Assembly (NCBI GenBank): GCA_037833965.1
Contig: AP031352.1
Location: 22,176,501-22,240,500, forward strand
Direction of reading: 5' to 3'
DNA length: 64,000 nucleotides
Source: Marchantia polymorpha subsp. ruderalis
Taxonomy: Eukaryota; Streptophyta; Marchantiopsida; Marchantiales; Marchantiaceae
The position numbers and the translations under genes were made by a program. Positions 22,634 through 34,793 of the stretch are shown here, in pieces (position 1 is the first letter of the stretch; each line of letters opens with the position of its first letter). The notes under the pieces were generated by a model that saw only the letters and a program-made list of their open reading frames with translations, was not told the origin of the DNA and did no database searches.

Positions 22634-24979
22634 ATGTAAGTTGGATAAAGATGACCAGATTTTAGTAGCATCCTCTAAATGATATGATATATACAGGATC
22701 TATAGTAACTTTGAGGTTTAAAGGTGATAATCAAGCTCTGTATTTTGAAGTTAAGAAAGATGTTAAGGTATTGACCTGAAGTTGACATGATGATGTACCT
22801 ATATTTTATAGCTGTCACTGTTTAATTTTTTACAATAAATATTTGATATCTCCATCATCATTATATATTAATTTGATAAGAACATGTTTTTCAAGATAAT
22901 ATTCAGGTACAAGTGATGAATTTTTTGGGTTTCATAATTTTGTGCATTGTAGTTTAAAACTTGATAATTTTAATTTTGTCTTAATTTTGATGTTATGGAT
23001 TTAAACAAAACCAAATTTGCACCTTTTAATGCTTGAATTCGGACCAAAAATTTTTTACAATATCTTGATTCATTTTATTGTGATTTCATGATTGAAATTT
23101 TTGGCAAAAAATATCAATAAAATGATAAATTTTTCAATCAACTTTGAAAAGTATGACTTTGAACCTCTCCTAAAGTCAACTTACAGATTTTATGTGTGAT
23201 TGACTAATTTTTATTGGTTTGATTGTAAACTTTTAGTGAAGTAGGAGTTTTTTTGGCTTCCCTCAAGTCCAAAGTTTTTTTTCATTCTCATTGGTGGATT
23301 TATTTGAATGAATATGAAGTTTTGATCAAATTCGTTAAATTTTTGTGGAGTTTTGATGTGAATTCAGGTATGTGCCCACATGTAAAATTAACTTTAGTAA
23401 TGACAAAATATTTAAATTAGCCGTTGGCTAAGTAGTTGGAAGTACAAAAAAGACATAAAAGCTCCACAATTGAGATGAAATAATATTAAGTGTTTATAGT
23501 GTAGCCGAAAGCTAATTGTTTGAATAGAGTGGATCTCTTGTGAGATAAAATTAGTATAAGAATAGATTTTGAGATTCGCCATAATTTTGGATTGGAAAGT
23601 TATTTTTGGTTACTTGAAACGGGATGAAATTGATCACACAATAATTGAACGCGATTACATGGGAGTTCAAAGTTTGTAGTTCAAGATTTTTTTAAGTATA
23701 TTCGACAAGTTTGATAGAAACACTAAGCGAGAGTGATGGAGGAGGAGGAGTATATGTCGTTGGGGCTAGCAATAGTGATTGTGAGAATGCGGATGTAGTA
23801 CACAAGGTGCAAAGTTTGATGAGACGTATAGAATGTAATTGCCATGTTTCCAAGCTTTGTCTACTTCGTTCGTTTGCCACAATTTTGGAACAAGATGAAT
23901 CAAGGTACGAGCAGACAACGGGACTACCATTCACAAGCAACTTTTGTTTCTTTCATAGTATTGACCGCTTTGTGACAAATTATGCCGGAAGTTGAAAAAA
24001 AATTTGAACCAATATACTAAAAACAATTGTTGACAACGGATAATTAATTTTATTCCTTGTTACTACTGATGCTAGATGACTTCTAGCTTGTTTATTTGTT
24101 GGATGTATATGCATGTGCATTATCCTCACGTTTTTTAGTACCAAATACTTGTTAGCAGCTTGTTACATTACAGTAGCTTTTTAGTTACAAATACTTGTTA
24201 GCAAATACTTGTTCTCCTGAATCAAGTAGTGAGTCATAAAAAACGCGTCTAAGGCCGATGATGGACAGAATGGGAGTTACATAGGGAGGAGTTCAACAAA
24301 TTTCCGACAAGAAATCTTCAGAAATGGTGGATCGTGAGATGTTGACAATTTATGCAACAACTTTTTTGGCATTTGCATTACAAGTGGGTGATGTGGTTGA
24401 AGATGTACTAACAACTGATATGGTGGCCAAGGTTATTGTAACACTAGGGTTTAGAGAGAAGCTCATTCAAATATGGAAACATAAACTCTGAAGATAAGAG
24501 ATACCAATAATGGTTTTGCTCTCCCTTATATAGCTCTTGCCAACAAGTACAAGGACATAAGATCTTATCTCCACCATCAATTACACTTCTAGTGGATGAA
24601 TGACATGGCCGATAACCCTAACAAGCACATGGATAGTTGATGTGGCGATCCCAACTAGCACACTAACTAACACACTCAATCCTTACCTAACAAGCACACG
24701 GATCGCTGGTGTGACGCTGTCAAGTAACACACTTTCTCTCTATCTACCAAGCACGCAGATCGTTGAAGTGGCAGCTATGACTAGCGCAAGCTAAAGTAAT
24801 TATATATACATTTGAGTAACTTCTACTTTAGTTTCAACTAACTCAAGATGGTTACAGTTATGCACTATTTGAGATCCCTCATTCTTGATGAAATTAATGT
24901 GGAAATCGGACCAACAATAGAAAACAGATTTCCTTTGAGTGCTAGAACAAGGTAAGAAGTATGCGGCAAAGCAAGAATG
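22634..24979. other. AT-rich stretch with coding-like remnants and degenerate 57-69 bp repeats
   Basis: Mostly AT-rich. Bases 23711-23995 hold a 94-codon plus-strand frame of unknown nature (SESDGGGGVYVVGASNSD). Bases 24619-24790 contain three diverged tandem units beginning TAACAAGCACATGG, TAACAAGCACACGG and TACCAAGCACGCAG. A TATATAG box-like sequence at about 24537 precedes them. This might be an LTR remnant, but no matching second LTR was found. Confidence 0.35.
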
Positions 24980-26105
24980 CATTTGAATTCATTGTGTATG
25001 GAAAAAACCTGCGGCTTTGAAAGAGATAGAATAGAAAAGGTTGGTACAAAACAATCGGCAATTGATAGGAGAAATGAACGTGAAGTTGACGTAAGAGAGA
25101 AACTAAAAGATGAAGAAGTAGTCGGGGGAAGAAAGATGGTAGAATTCATGTTGAAACTTCCGATCTATGATAGACTTATGAAGCAAACAAATACGTAGAG
25201 GTAGATGAAGATAAGAACCGGAGCAAAGACAAAAGGTACTTGAAGCAAAGAGAAATAGTTAATAGAGAGTGCTTTAAATATAATCGTATATCAAAAGAGT
25301 AAGATAGAGAGAAGAATGGTAGGGCAAAGTCTTCAAAATGGAGAAGTGACATTTGTGATTGAGGAGGCGGTAGAAGAAAAGTAAAAGAAAGAAGTGAGAT
25401 GGAGGTGTTGAAACACCATCAACAAATGATGTATAGATGAAAAAATACTTCTTTATCATTGTTAAACAGAGTTAATCGTAAAAGTAAGCAAAAGTAGGTA
25501 AAGAAGGAGATTCAAAGGAGGTTGTGTTATCGCAAAAAGCCAAGAAAGAGTATGATGAGCCAGCACCGTGTGTCATGATTGACAAGATGGATGTGGGAAG
25601 TATAATAAGAGGAGTTGCAAGGGCAGCAAAGTCAAAAGCAAGGATTGCATTTGCGTCAATGGAGGAGATCAAAGTTGTTTGAATCACTTGCAACTGCATC
25701 TTAAAATAACCCTGTCATTGAAGAAATAGCAAAGGTTGTAGCCGCAACCATTGTCAAAGCCACTAATACATATACATATAGAAAAGCTACTACAGCAATA
25801 GATCCTAATCACAATATGAAGATTGTTGAAGAAAATGTTGAGACAAAAAATCATAGATCTAGGTGAATTGAAAACTAGATGTCGTGTAAAACTACAATCT
25901 TTGTCAAATTTGAGTAAACTTTACTACGTGAAATGTCTTGAAAAGATGAAAAAATACCTAGAAGTATTGAAACTTGTTTTTGCATTAAAGAGGAATGCAC
26001 TTCTGTGTCTCCCTTCTACAACATCAGTTCAAAGGCAGCAACTAAATGAAGCAAATGTAGAAACACGACGAGCAGTTCCTACAAAAAATCTGATATTTTG
26101 ATAAG
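24980..26105 (+). other. Decayed coding-like sequence, unknown
   Basis: Plus-strand pieces look like former protein: CVMIDKMDVGSIIRGVARAA then KSKARIAFASMEEIKVV near 25580-25680, and NPVIEEIAKVVAATIVKATN then TYTYRKATT near 25710-25800. They are broken by stops and frame changes. They lie just upstream of the kinase pseudogene on the same strand and may belong to the same dead gene; I do not recognise them. Confidence 0.35.
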
Positions 26106-26345
26106 TGTAAAAGTAAAATTGTTGTTGCGTTAAACATGATTCAAGCCATAATTTATCTTCATTGCAATGAAGACATTTTCTTGGCAAGGTGCCTGATGGA
26201 TGATCAAGAGGTTTTGAAATTTGTTGACTTTGAAGTGACGACAGAAGAAACATGAATGGAGTTGATGACAAGAGATACGGTGACTTACAGGTGAATGGCG
26301 TCAAAGCTTTACGTCCTAGTGACCTTGAGAAAGAGAGAGATAAGC
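26106..26345 (+). pseudogene. Protein kinase pseudogene (Raf-like MAPKKK type)
   Basis: A plus-strand frame aligns by eye to the catalytic core of plant Raf-like kinases. VALNMIQAIIYLHCNE stands for the helix before the HRD loop, DDQEVLKFVDFEV for the xxVVKLVDFGV (DFG) segment, and MELMTRDTVTYR-stop-MASKLY for the ETGTYRWMAPELY activation segment. The wording YVLVTLRKRE after it recalls the YSTVTLRxGEK stretch of one Raf-like subgroup. The HRDLKPxN loop is lost, DFG has become DFE, and a TGA stands where the invariant TGG (Trp of RWMAPE) should be, with another TGA earlier. It is a clear relic. Confidence 0.7.
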
Positions 26346-28500
26346 AAGAATGCTAATCCTCTTTTTGCTTCCATATGATTTGAAGCTCGTTCATCTCAAT
26401 TTTGATTGCTTATCTAAGGACGCACACAGGTGGAGGTTTATGACTGACATATATGATGCGAAAGAGTTCAGGAGAGAGACTACAATCGACTCCTAACCTA
26501 TTTGAAGATTATGAGTCATGCTGCTGCAAACGAGTTGTGTGTGTAAAATATGTGTAGCTTGTTCATTAAGAAGAACAAAAATTTGAAATGTTTGTAGATT
26601 GGATTATTTGAGTAAAGTTGTGTGTGTGATATTTATGTTGTGGGAGCAGTGGGTATTGATTTTGAAAGGCTAAGCTAAACAAATACATGTAAATCATAAG
26701 CTTCCATCCGGACTGCAATGCACACAAAGGTGGAGGTTTAGATTTTACACTTGGCAACCAATTCAATAGATTTTAAACATTAAAAACCAAAGTCAATTGA
26801 GATGATTTTAATTTCATGAACTTAAAATTTTCAAGTGAAATTGCAAGATTGTTATAAGTTTAGATTAACAGTTAAATTTTTTGCTAAAAATAGATCTCTA
26901 TAAAAATTTTGAGATAAAATTCGAATAAAATTTTATGTTAATATACTACATTATTATAATATTATACTTCATAATTTACATGAATTATAAATTATTCATC
27001 CGAAAATTATCATTTATGTTCAATGAAGCTATGGCTTGTCCTCTTACATAATGAGTAGTAGAAATATTAACAAGCTAGTATAATCTAAACTTAATTCTAA
27101 CTACTGGCATGATAATCAAAGTCTAAATTACACTTGATAAATCCTGAAAATAAATTATATGATTGAATTCAAAAAAAATCTAAAATCCAAAATTTAAAAT
27201 TTTATCGTTTATTACATAAAAAATTTATAGTAAAAAATCATGAGTAAAATTACTTGTAAGTAAAAGTTGTATGTTGATCACAAATTAATTGAATCCAACA
27301 ATAAAATCTTGATTGTCATATATTTAGTCCACAATAATCTTTAGTCAAAATTCTTATTGTCACCTAGAAAAGTTAGAATATAACTCATGTTATTTTTTTT
27401 AGTTTTCATGTGATAACACATCATATTCACAATTACACAATTTATATATTCATGAATTATGAAAGACATCATTAATGATGACATTTTGAAATATTCAATG
27501 ATTTATTCTGAATTTATAAATTTATATTAAAGAAAAAACCATGCAAACATATGATGCAAGTGCAATAGTATTAGATTCATACATGCATTCTAAAGATGTA
27601 GATGGATAAACCAAATGATTTTAGATTTTTGTCGATGATTTTAAAAATTGACAATTGGTGCAAGTTTGAAAACCAGATTCTTGATCAAATGAAATATCAC
27701 CAACCTGCATATTTTTCAAACAAAAGCATAATTACACCGTGATAATTACACAAAAAATAGGAAGCACAGTTTGTTAATTTGCTTATTATGTCGCATACAA
27801 TTGATTAGAAATGTCATTTTTTCTTTTAAAAGAAAATCTCTCATATAGAAGAAGGAATGGAAAGGGTTAAAGAGAAAAATTGTTTAAATTGTGTCATTTA
27901 TTTTCCCTGTATGAATATGTATCATAAACAATCATGATATGTCGGGAAAAAAATAAGTAGATGAATATTCAAAGTTTCTTGACATTAAGAAGTCGGATAT
28001 ATCAGCATATAAATTGAAGTCAATGGAAGGAAAAAGGAGTCAAATTCTATTTTCATACATCAAACGCACGGTTTCAATGAAAGTGGACAAAAGTGCTCAT
28101 ATTTGAGAACTTCAAACCTAAATTATAAACCTTAAATAACAAATAACTGAACTAGAGAAATTTGCTTGATTGGATCCATTAGAACATTGACTGCTTGATG
28201 GTACCCAATACTTTCCATTCTACCCAATGGAACCTTCCGACGGGTCACCGTCAGTTATGTTTTTGCAATTGCTTTGTTTCCACTTCAATGAAAAAAATAA
28301 ATTCTTCCCGAATTTAAGTTAGTCAAATTTCCCATGGCTCCCAATCTTTATTGTGTAGAAGCCTAATTTCTCCCGTACCAGAATGATTTTTATTACAATT
28401 ATATTGTATTGTTGTAATCTACTTACTCCTTGTTTTCTTTCTAAAACTCTTGGCCGAAATCACGGAACTTGAGTATTTTGGTCCGTGAAGTGCCTGCAGG
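26346..28500. other. AT-rich gene-free block
   Basis: Dense stops, long A/T runs, no recognisable protein, RNA or transposon end. Confidence 0.5.
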
Positions 28501-31500
28501 GAGAATTCACTTTTCGACAAAGAGTCGCATTGTTTTTCCTAACCCGGATTGAAATCAATTACAAGAACTCGCAGTAGAACATTTGTGACTGAATTGCCCT
28601 CGGAAGGGTCCATCAAGCAGTCAGCCTTCTGATGGTCCCATCAAGCAAATTTCTCAACTCAACTATGAGCAAAACTTTTCGTGAACTCTAAACTTTGGCT
28701 CTACAATCGCCTAGGTAATGATATGAAAATTATATCATACACATTTGATATTATACTTTCAACAAATATGCACTCCTGTTCGGAATTCTTCATCATGCTA
28801 CATACGCGTACTGAACAAAATTGCGACCATCATTAAGATACTTTTACCTTGGACACTGCACCAGAAAACTCACGAGTCACGACTTTGACCTCCGAAGATG
28901 AGGGAGGCACAGATGTATTTCGCTTTCGGAGGCAAATTTCAAAATCCATACCGTATGGGTCTGACTTTCGTACGTGCATCTAGTTGACCGGCCACATGCG
29001 AGGGCTCAAGTTCAAATTAGCGCGGCAGACTGACCAGTGGGCAACGATCCAGAGCATAAAACAAGGTTGTCGGTCAACATCGGTACGATCGTAAGTCCAT
29101 ATCTGGGAGAGGAGGCAAATTTAGGCACCGGAAGGAGAAAGCGGTGACGCTCGATCGAAATAAATAATCCTGCGCTCTGTCGTTGAGTCCGCTAGTGTGC
29201 ACCTTCTTGTACCGCCTTATCCTGTCGATTCCCGGCGGGACATGCTGTGGGGCCCTAGTCTTGCTAGGAATCACGGCTTCCGTCTCAAGGCCGCGTTCTC
29301 GCCGCCGTCGGTTACCGATCATACTCTCCGAACTCCGACGTATTTCGCTGACCGTATAGGCCATGCCGGCGAATTTCACCATCGGCGTCTAAAATCTAGC
29401 AACAAGCAAAAGCACGATCTGATAATATAGAAAGTATTTGATGCAAGACTCCAGTCTCCTTTGTACCATCCTCAAGGTTGCCGGGTGACGCACCGAACCG
29501 GCGAATGCAGGTAACTCGGCTACCGAGAACAGGGAATGGCAGGGAATGCGAAGTGGCCTTTGTAACATGAAAAATATTGCAGGCTTGCGTTGAGTGGAGA
29601 GAGAAAAAGTTGATATCACTTTCATCACTATTGTGAAGAAATTTTTTGACATCATTGTACTAAGGATGCTATCGTTGGTTTAACTGATGAGTTTGGGAAA
29701 CTTGTTCTTATTGACGGGAGCCTGAATTAGCAATTAAAAATAGTTGGAAAATAACTTCAAGAAAAGATTTAGATTTTTGTCAAATACTACTCATTCTTGG
29801 TTTGTTTTCACACGTCGCTGTTTCTTGGAACAAAGGTTGAAGGTTTCTCTTGTCTTCGAGCTCCAAGAATGACAGGAAGGTTATAGAAGGGGTTGCAAAC
29901 TCGTTCCTGTACGGATGCTTTGTTCAGTAATTTAGAACAGGCATGTAAAAAAACTCATATCCTCTGCCCATCTCAAACAAAAAAAAAGTTGTAAATTTCG
30001 AACACTTTCAAAAAACCATATATTGCATTTCTCAAATTTGCCATATAGAAATAAATGCCGAAGGATTGTTAAATATATATATTTCAGAACAATATGAAGT
30101 AAAATCTCTGTACATTTTGTAGTTAAAATGTGTTCACTGCTTTATGGATAGCACTAATAGATATGATCTATACAAAAATCCATCATGTTATCTGATACCC
30201 CTCGGATGCCCATATACCACGTAGATGCTTTAACCTATTTCATACATCTCAATTGCAGTAGACATAGTTCTCATTGTCATGACATCGAGACCTAATTCCC
30301 GTCTCCTCCCCTATTGCTATCTCTAACTCTGCCGATTTCTCAGGACGGAAAGGAATATGTTGATAGTATGGCAAGTACGATAAGACAGAAGCTCTGAACT
30401 ATATTTCCGCTTCAAAACGAAGACTTTAGTAGCTTCCTCATCGTTGCAACAATAGCACTTATATCATGACATCAAGGGGCTTTATTTGCATTGCACAGTA
30501 TTAGCACATTTAGTTTCTATTTCCGACTTTTGCAATGCATCCCATGCAAATATCCAGGTCCTGTATGTGCCCAGCCTGCCACTCCTCCTACATGCAGTAC
30601 ACCATTGTAGTTTGTCTGTCTAAATATCCACCCAAATACTGTGTACACCGTCCATTGCAGATGCAAGTGACGAGACTGGTCACCGTCCAAGTGAGTGTCA
30701 CATGACACTCCCCGCCTTCTGCGAGTCGTCTGTCATCGACTCAACGATGATCCCACGACAACCGTTTGTCTCCTGCTGTCTGAACTCTCATTCCACGATC
30801 TGGTTTCTTCGAAGCTTCCATTTACTGGGACAAGCTTCACACACTTACAGCACTTCTGCTCCATTTTTCTCATCAGGTCCCAATAGGATCACAACCGGAC
30901 TCGGCTCAATGACCCACTTGACACAACTCCATACAGTTCGCTGAGTTCAACGATAAATTACCGTCGCAAGATGTCTTTCAAAGTTACAGTATTCACTTTT
31001 GAGTGTTGGCGATGGCAGTGACATCCGGGGAGTGGAAGGCGGAGGTGTATGATGCGTTATATCTCTATCATTCAATGGGGAGGTAATTGGTTGTTGGGCA
31101 ACACATCAGAGGAATTGATGGGGAATAGGAAAGCACAAAAATAGTGCATAAAACAAATTCAGACACGTACTAATGATGTCTTCGATCTTGAAAAACAGAA
31201 AATCCCAAGAAGAATCCCAAAGTAGCGGGGATCTGCGCCGCAGTTATGACGATGAGACTCAGAGGCCCGGGCCCTCTTAATTCGTGGACTTCCATGAGTC
31301 CTCGTTACCAGCAGTAATGAGACTTCGAGCCCAGTTGATGGCCGGTGCTTGAATTATGCAAAGTATCCGGTCTTCCCAATATAAAGCATGGGGCCCCGTT
31401 CCTCCCACTGGACTCTCGATTTAGGTGGGCCTGTACTGACAAGCGCTGGTGAGTGGCAAACACACTGTTCTACTCGGCGCCTGAGCTCTCTGTTCGATCT

Positions 31501-31699
31501 CTCTAATGATGAGAACCTGTGCGACCAGCACAGGGGGTCGATTCGTACGGTACATCGATCGATGTACCGTATCCGTATGGACGAGGCTTCATGTACGTCC
31601 CTTTCGACCCTAAAACATTTATCATTCCTGTCCCACTGGTGAACACAACACGGCTTCATCTGAAGTGAAGCTGCATTGCTTTAGCCACCGTGAGGAAAC
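28501..31699. other. No gene recognised; one perfect 26-bp palindrome
   Basis: Moderate GC with short overlapping frames (for example minus 29074-29382, plus 30702-30944), none resembling a family known to me. A perfect loop-less palindrome with core ACGGTACATCGA / TCGATGTACCGT lies at 31546-31571. Confidence 0.4.
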
Positions 31700-32489
31700 T
31701 CAATTCCGTTCCACATCGAGCTGAATCGTAATCTTGCCCGATAGAATCATATTCGACGGTCTCCCATAACTCCACGGGACTGCAAGCTGCCACTCTGGCG
31801 CCTCGAATGTCGAAAATGGCAAATGGAAAGAGTCGTAGCGGGTACCGACAGAAACAGCCGTAGTTGCACTTTGGAGAAGTGTCAGTGAGTCGGGTAAGCT
31901 TACGGTCTGTACAGAGTCAAATATGTCTTCGATCGGGGCAATCGGCCGCGCTGACTTACCATGAAAATGAATGTATAATACATTCACGTGAAGCATGAGA
32001 GTATCATGACAAAGTACTGATGGCGTCCTACTTCCTGTACTGTACATTGATTGACGTACATGTGCAGAATGACTTGCAAAGCTACCACAATTTCGACCCA
32101 CCCGTCGCCATTTCCACAATTTCCACGATGGGCGGGTTGTCCCCGTGAAAAAAAAAGTCATAGCCCCCAGGCACAACTTTGGTAAATAACCTTCGAGGAA
32201 TCCATGTGAAAGCCCCCACATGGACTACTGTCTGCAACATCATTGCTTGTGATATTGACGAGCTCGGATATATAGCTCCGGCCACTAGGAGAATCTCACC
32301 CACTCTTGAACCTAGATTCGCAAGCCCGTCGTCCATCCATGCTGATTGCGTTATCAGCATGGACGGTAATGTAGGAGTGACAAAAGCCATCATCCACAGA
32401 TTTCCCAAGCACAAGGTCAGCGACTCGCGACTGCCAAAAGACGACAAGAGAGTCATCAATGAATTGGACGAGGCTAGCTCATAGCCCAA
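31700..32489 (-). other. Possible hypothetical gene, several open frames
   Basis: The minus strand has two overlapping long frames. One at 32082-32489 includes LCLGNLWMMAFVTPTLPSML and GEILLVAGAIYPSSSISQAM; one ending at 31700 includes DSVQTVSLPDSLTLLQSATT and WSYGRPSNMILSGKITIQLD. Each looks more coding than random, and they could be two exons of one gene, but no start, no clear splice pair and no family could be fixed. The plus strand is open here too. A hairpin lies at 32336-32363 (arms TCCATGCTGAT / ATCAGCATGGA). Confidence 0.25.
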
Positions 32490-33396
32490 CTAGTGTAACT
32501 AATGCCACGAGATGGTGTGCTTACGTGATGATTCACAGTTGTGAGCGAACAGGCCCTTGGGCCAAACAATCCGAAAGGCTCGTTCATCACCTATCCTGCG
32601 GGCTATGCAGCCCCTAGTCGCTAGACCTCTACCCGGTCGCCATCCTTCCCTTGGATCGCTTGCAGGACCACTTTCGCATAGGCCTGTCTAGATAACATTC
32701 CACTGGGCAGAACTGCCAGGGGACCAACTTTTCAACGCGAGGTATGAAAAGTTGAGCAATAGGGAGCGAATCCGTTTCAAAAAGTTTCAGTGTGGCAGAG
32801 AAGGGCAGTCCAGAAGCGCTCGTTTTGCCTCTCAACAAGAAAATGGCGTCTGTCGAAACTTCGGAGCCGACCACAGGCCAGATTACAGAAGACATCGAGA
32901 AAAACCATGACGCCTGAAGAAATCACAATTTGCAAACCTATGCAAAGACTCGAAGTGACTCGCATCTTCATACTCCATGTCGGAAATCTACGGGAAAGGG
33001 AATGACCTCGCCTGAAAGACGGGATGGAAGAGACCTGTCCATTTTGTTCGAGGAAAGTACCAGAAATGTCTTGGCATGTTATGTCAGACTGAACTCGAAG
33101 ACATGCAATGAACCGTCGCCGACGAGGAACTGTAAATTTACAAGAAGCAAGAGAGAGGAATTGGTTCTGAAGAAAGTTCTCCTAAGGAAAAGCCAAAAGC
33201 CGAACATGACTGAGGAACCGTCATGCTCCGATTCGACGGTCTATTTTACAAGGACTCGTACAGTGCATCGAATTGACTCGGCGAGGATTAAGTTACAATG
33301 CTACATAGCTCCCGCTTTTGCTCGATCGAAGTTGAAGATCTTCGCAACTACCCGGCTGCCTCTAAATAACTCGCATCTACTCTAAATCACAACCTT
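32490..33396. other. Intergenic, downstream of the polyQ gene
   Basis: Only short frames on both strands; contains the likely 3' untranslated region of the minus-strand gene at 33471. Confidence 0.4.
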
Positions 33397-33422
33397 TCTG
33401 TCTGTCTGTCTGTCTGTCTGTC
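33397..33422. repeat. (TCTG)n microsatellite
   Basis: Six and a half uninterrupted TCTG units, about 50 bp beyond the stop of the minus-strand polyQ gene and so probably in its 3' untranslated region (there reading CAGA). Confidence 0.9.
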
Positions 33423-33470
33423 ACTCGTGTCAAGCTCCTATACATACATTCAAGGACATCCCTCCAATCC

Positions 33471-34793
33471 TCATTCCAAGATGTTTGCGCTGTAGCAGAC
33501 CGGGCGAGGGATCGGTATGCAGCGCACTTTCCAGTCCCTTGTCGACGAGCTGCTCGACTTTTTCGCTGGGACCTCAACTCGTTGGGGCGGTGTTTTGGGT
33601 GCTCTGTGACCACCGCCGCCACCACCACCACATGGCACCGGCAGCCTCATCGAACTAGTAGTACTAGATTGGGAAGAGTGTTTCTTCTCGCTAATGGAAG
33701 AAATTACTCCCCACCTCCTGCTCGGGTGCTCGGCTCTGCCTTCACTACTGGCAGCCCGAACCTCCCCTGATTTCTTCGCAGCATCGGCTGCCGTACCTCT
33801 GCTGCCAATCTCGTCACTCGCTGCACTAACCTCGTCACTCGTCCTAGACTGTTGCTGCTGCTGTTGTTGCTGCTGCTCGTCGCTCTCCTCTCTACCCTCG
33901 GGAATCTCCCCTGATTTCGATGTGAGATCCGTCCTTGCGAACTCTGTGGAGCTGGCAGTCATGTCCGCAGACTTCCTGAATTGATCCACCCGATAAGAGC
34001 CCAAACTGAATCTTCGCTTGGTGGGTGGGGTGCTGGACACGCGCAAGGGCGGAGTCGGGGGATCGCTCAGAGGGACTGGGCTGATGGAAGCGGGGCTGGG
34101 AAGCTTGAACAATCCCTCCGCACGCATGGTGACAGCGATTTTCTGCACTGCAGGAGGCACCTTCTGCTGCGAGAGCTGCGGATTCAGCGCACTGATGGCG
34201 GCGGATTTGCGCGAGGTAATGACAGAGAGCCTCTTGAGAGGACTCGTGGGGCGCGACGGCGAGATGTTCATCGACCGAGTGGAGCCCGTCGAGCTCGCAC
34301 CACCCGAGCGCCCAATCGTCGACGTCATGTCCTGTTTTCGAAGCGCCAGCTTCTGGCGGAACTCCTTGAAATCCTCCAGAGCGGACTTGGATTCGCTCGA
34401 CGATTTCGAAACATCCTCCTGGACGGCTCGCCATATTCCCTCATAGTCCTTGGCGCTCAGACTCAACGACCCCGTGCGCCTCTGCTGCTGCTGCAGCTGC
34501 TGCTGTTGCTGCAGCACGGGCTTGAAATGCGACTCCTCGAGCGACAGTCGAGGAGCCGCAAGTCGTCGGCATTCGTCGTGCGTCGTTTCGAACAGCGGAT
34601 TATCTCTCAGCTGTGGTATGGTCACCAGAGCAGCCCTGCAGCCAAAAACCCACCACCAAACCTCGTCAACATTCACGCCATCGACGCAACCGAACCGAGA
34701 GCTGAAACAACAAATGCGCGCATATGCAGCAGGGCCTCGCGAGGCGGCCTGACTGACAGCACACCCGAGACCTGTTTCTCCTCCTACTCACAT
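33471..34793 (-). CDS. Ser/Gln-rich hypothetical protein, 388 aa, split start codon
   Basis: I do not recognise the family. The main exon 33471-34635 follows a strong acceptor (TTTTTGGCTGCAG). A strong donor (AT|GTGAGTAG) lies at 34791-34792, and the 156-nt intron between them joins AT to G, creating ATG GCT GCT CTG, so the product would begin MAALVTIPQLRDNPLFETTH. The protein has two Gln tracts (QQQQQLQQQQ near the start; a run of nine Q in the middle), a helical acidic/basic stretch (DYEGIWRAVQEDVSK ... LEDFKEFRQKLALRKQDM), many SP/TP pairs (SPSRPTSPLKR, SDPPTPPLR), a Gly run and a C-terminal CIPIPRPVCYSANILE. Low complexity and phospho-site-like motifs suggest an intrinsically disordered regulatory protein (inference). 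The alternative upstream ATG inside the intron is unlikely. Confidence 0.65.

Noticed and set aside
24423..24790. Possible LTR with TATA-like box
   Set aside because: No second copy, no TG...CA ends with primer or polypurine site nearby; only degenerate short tandem repeats.
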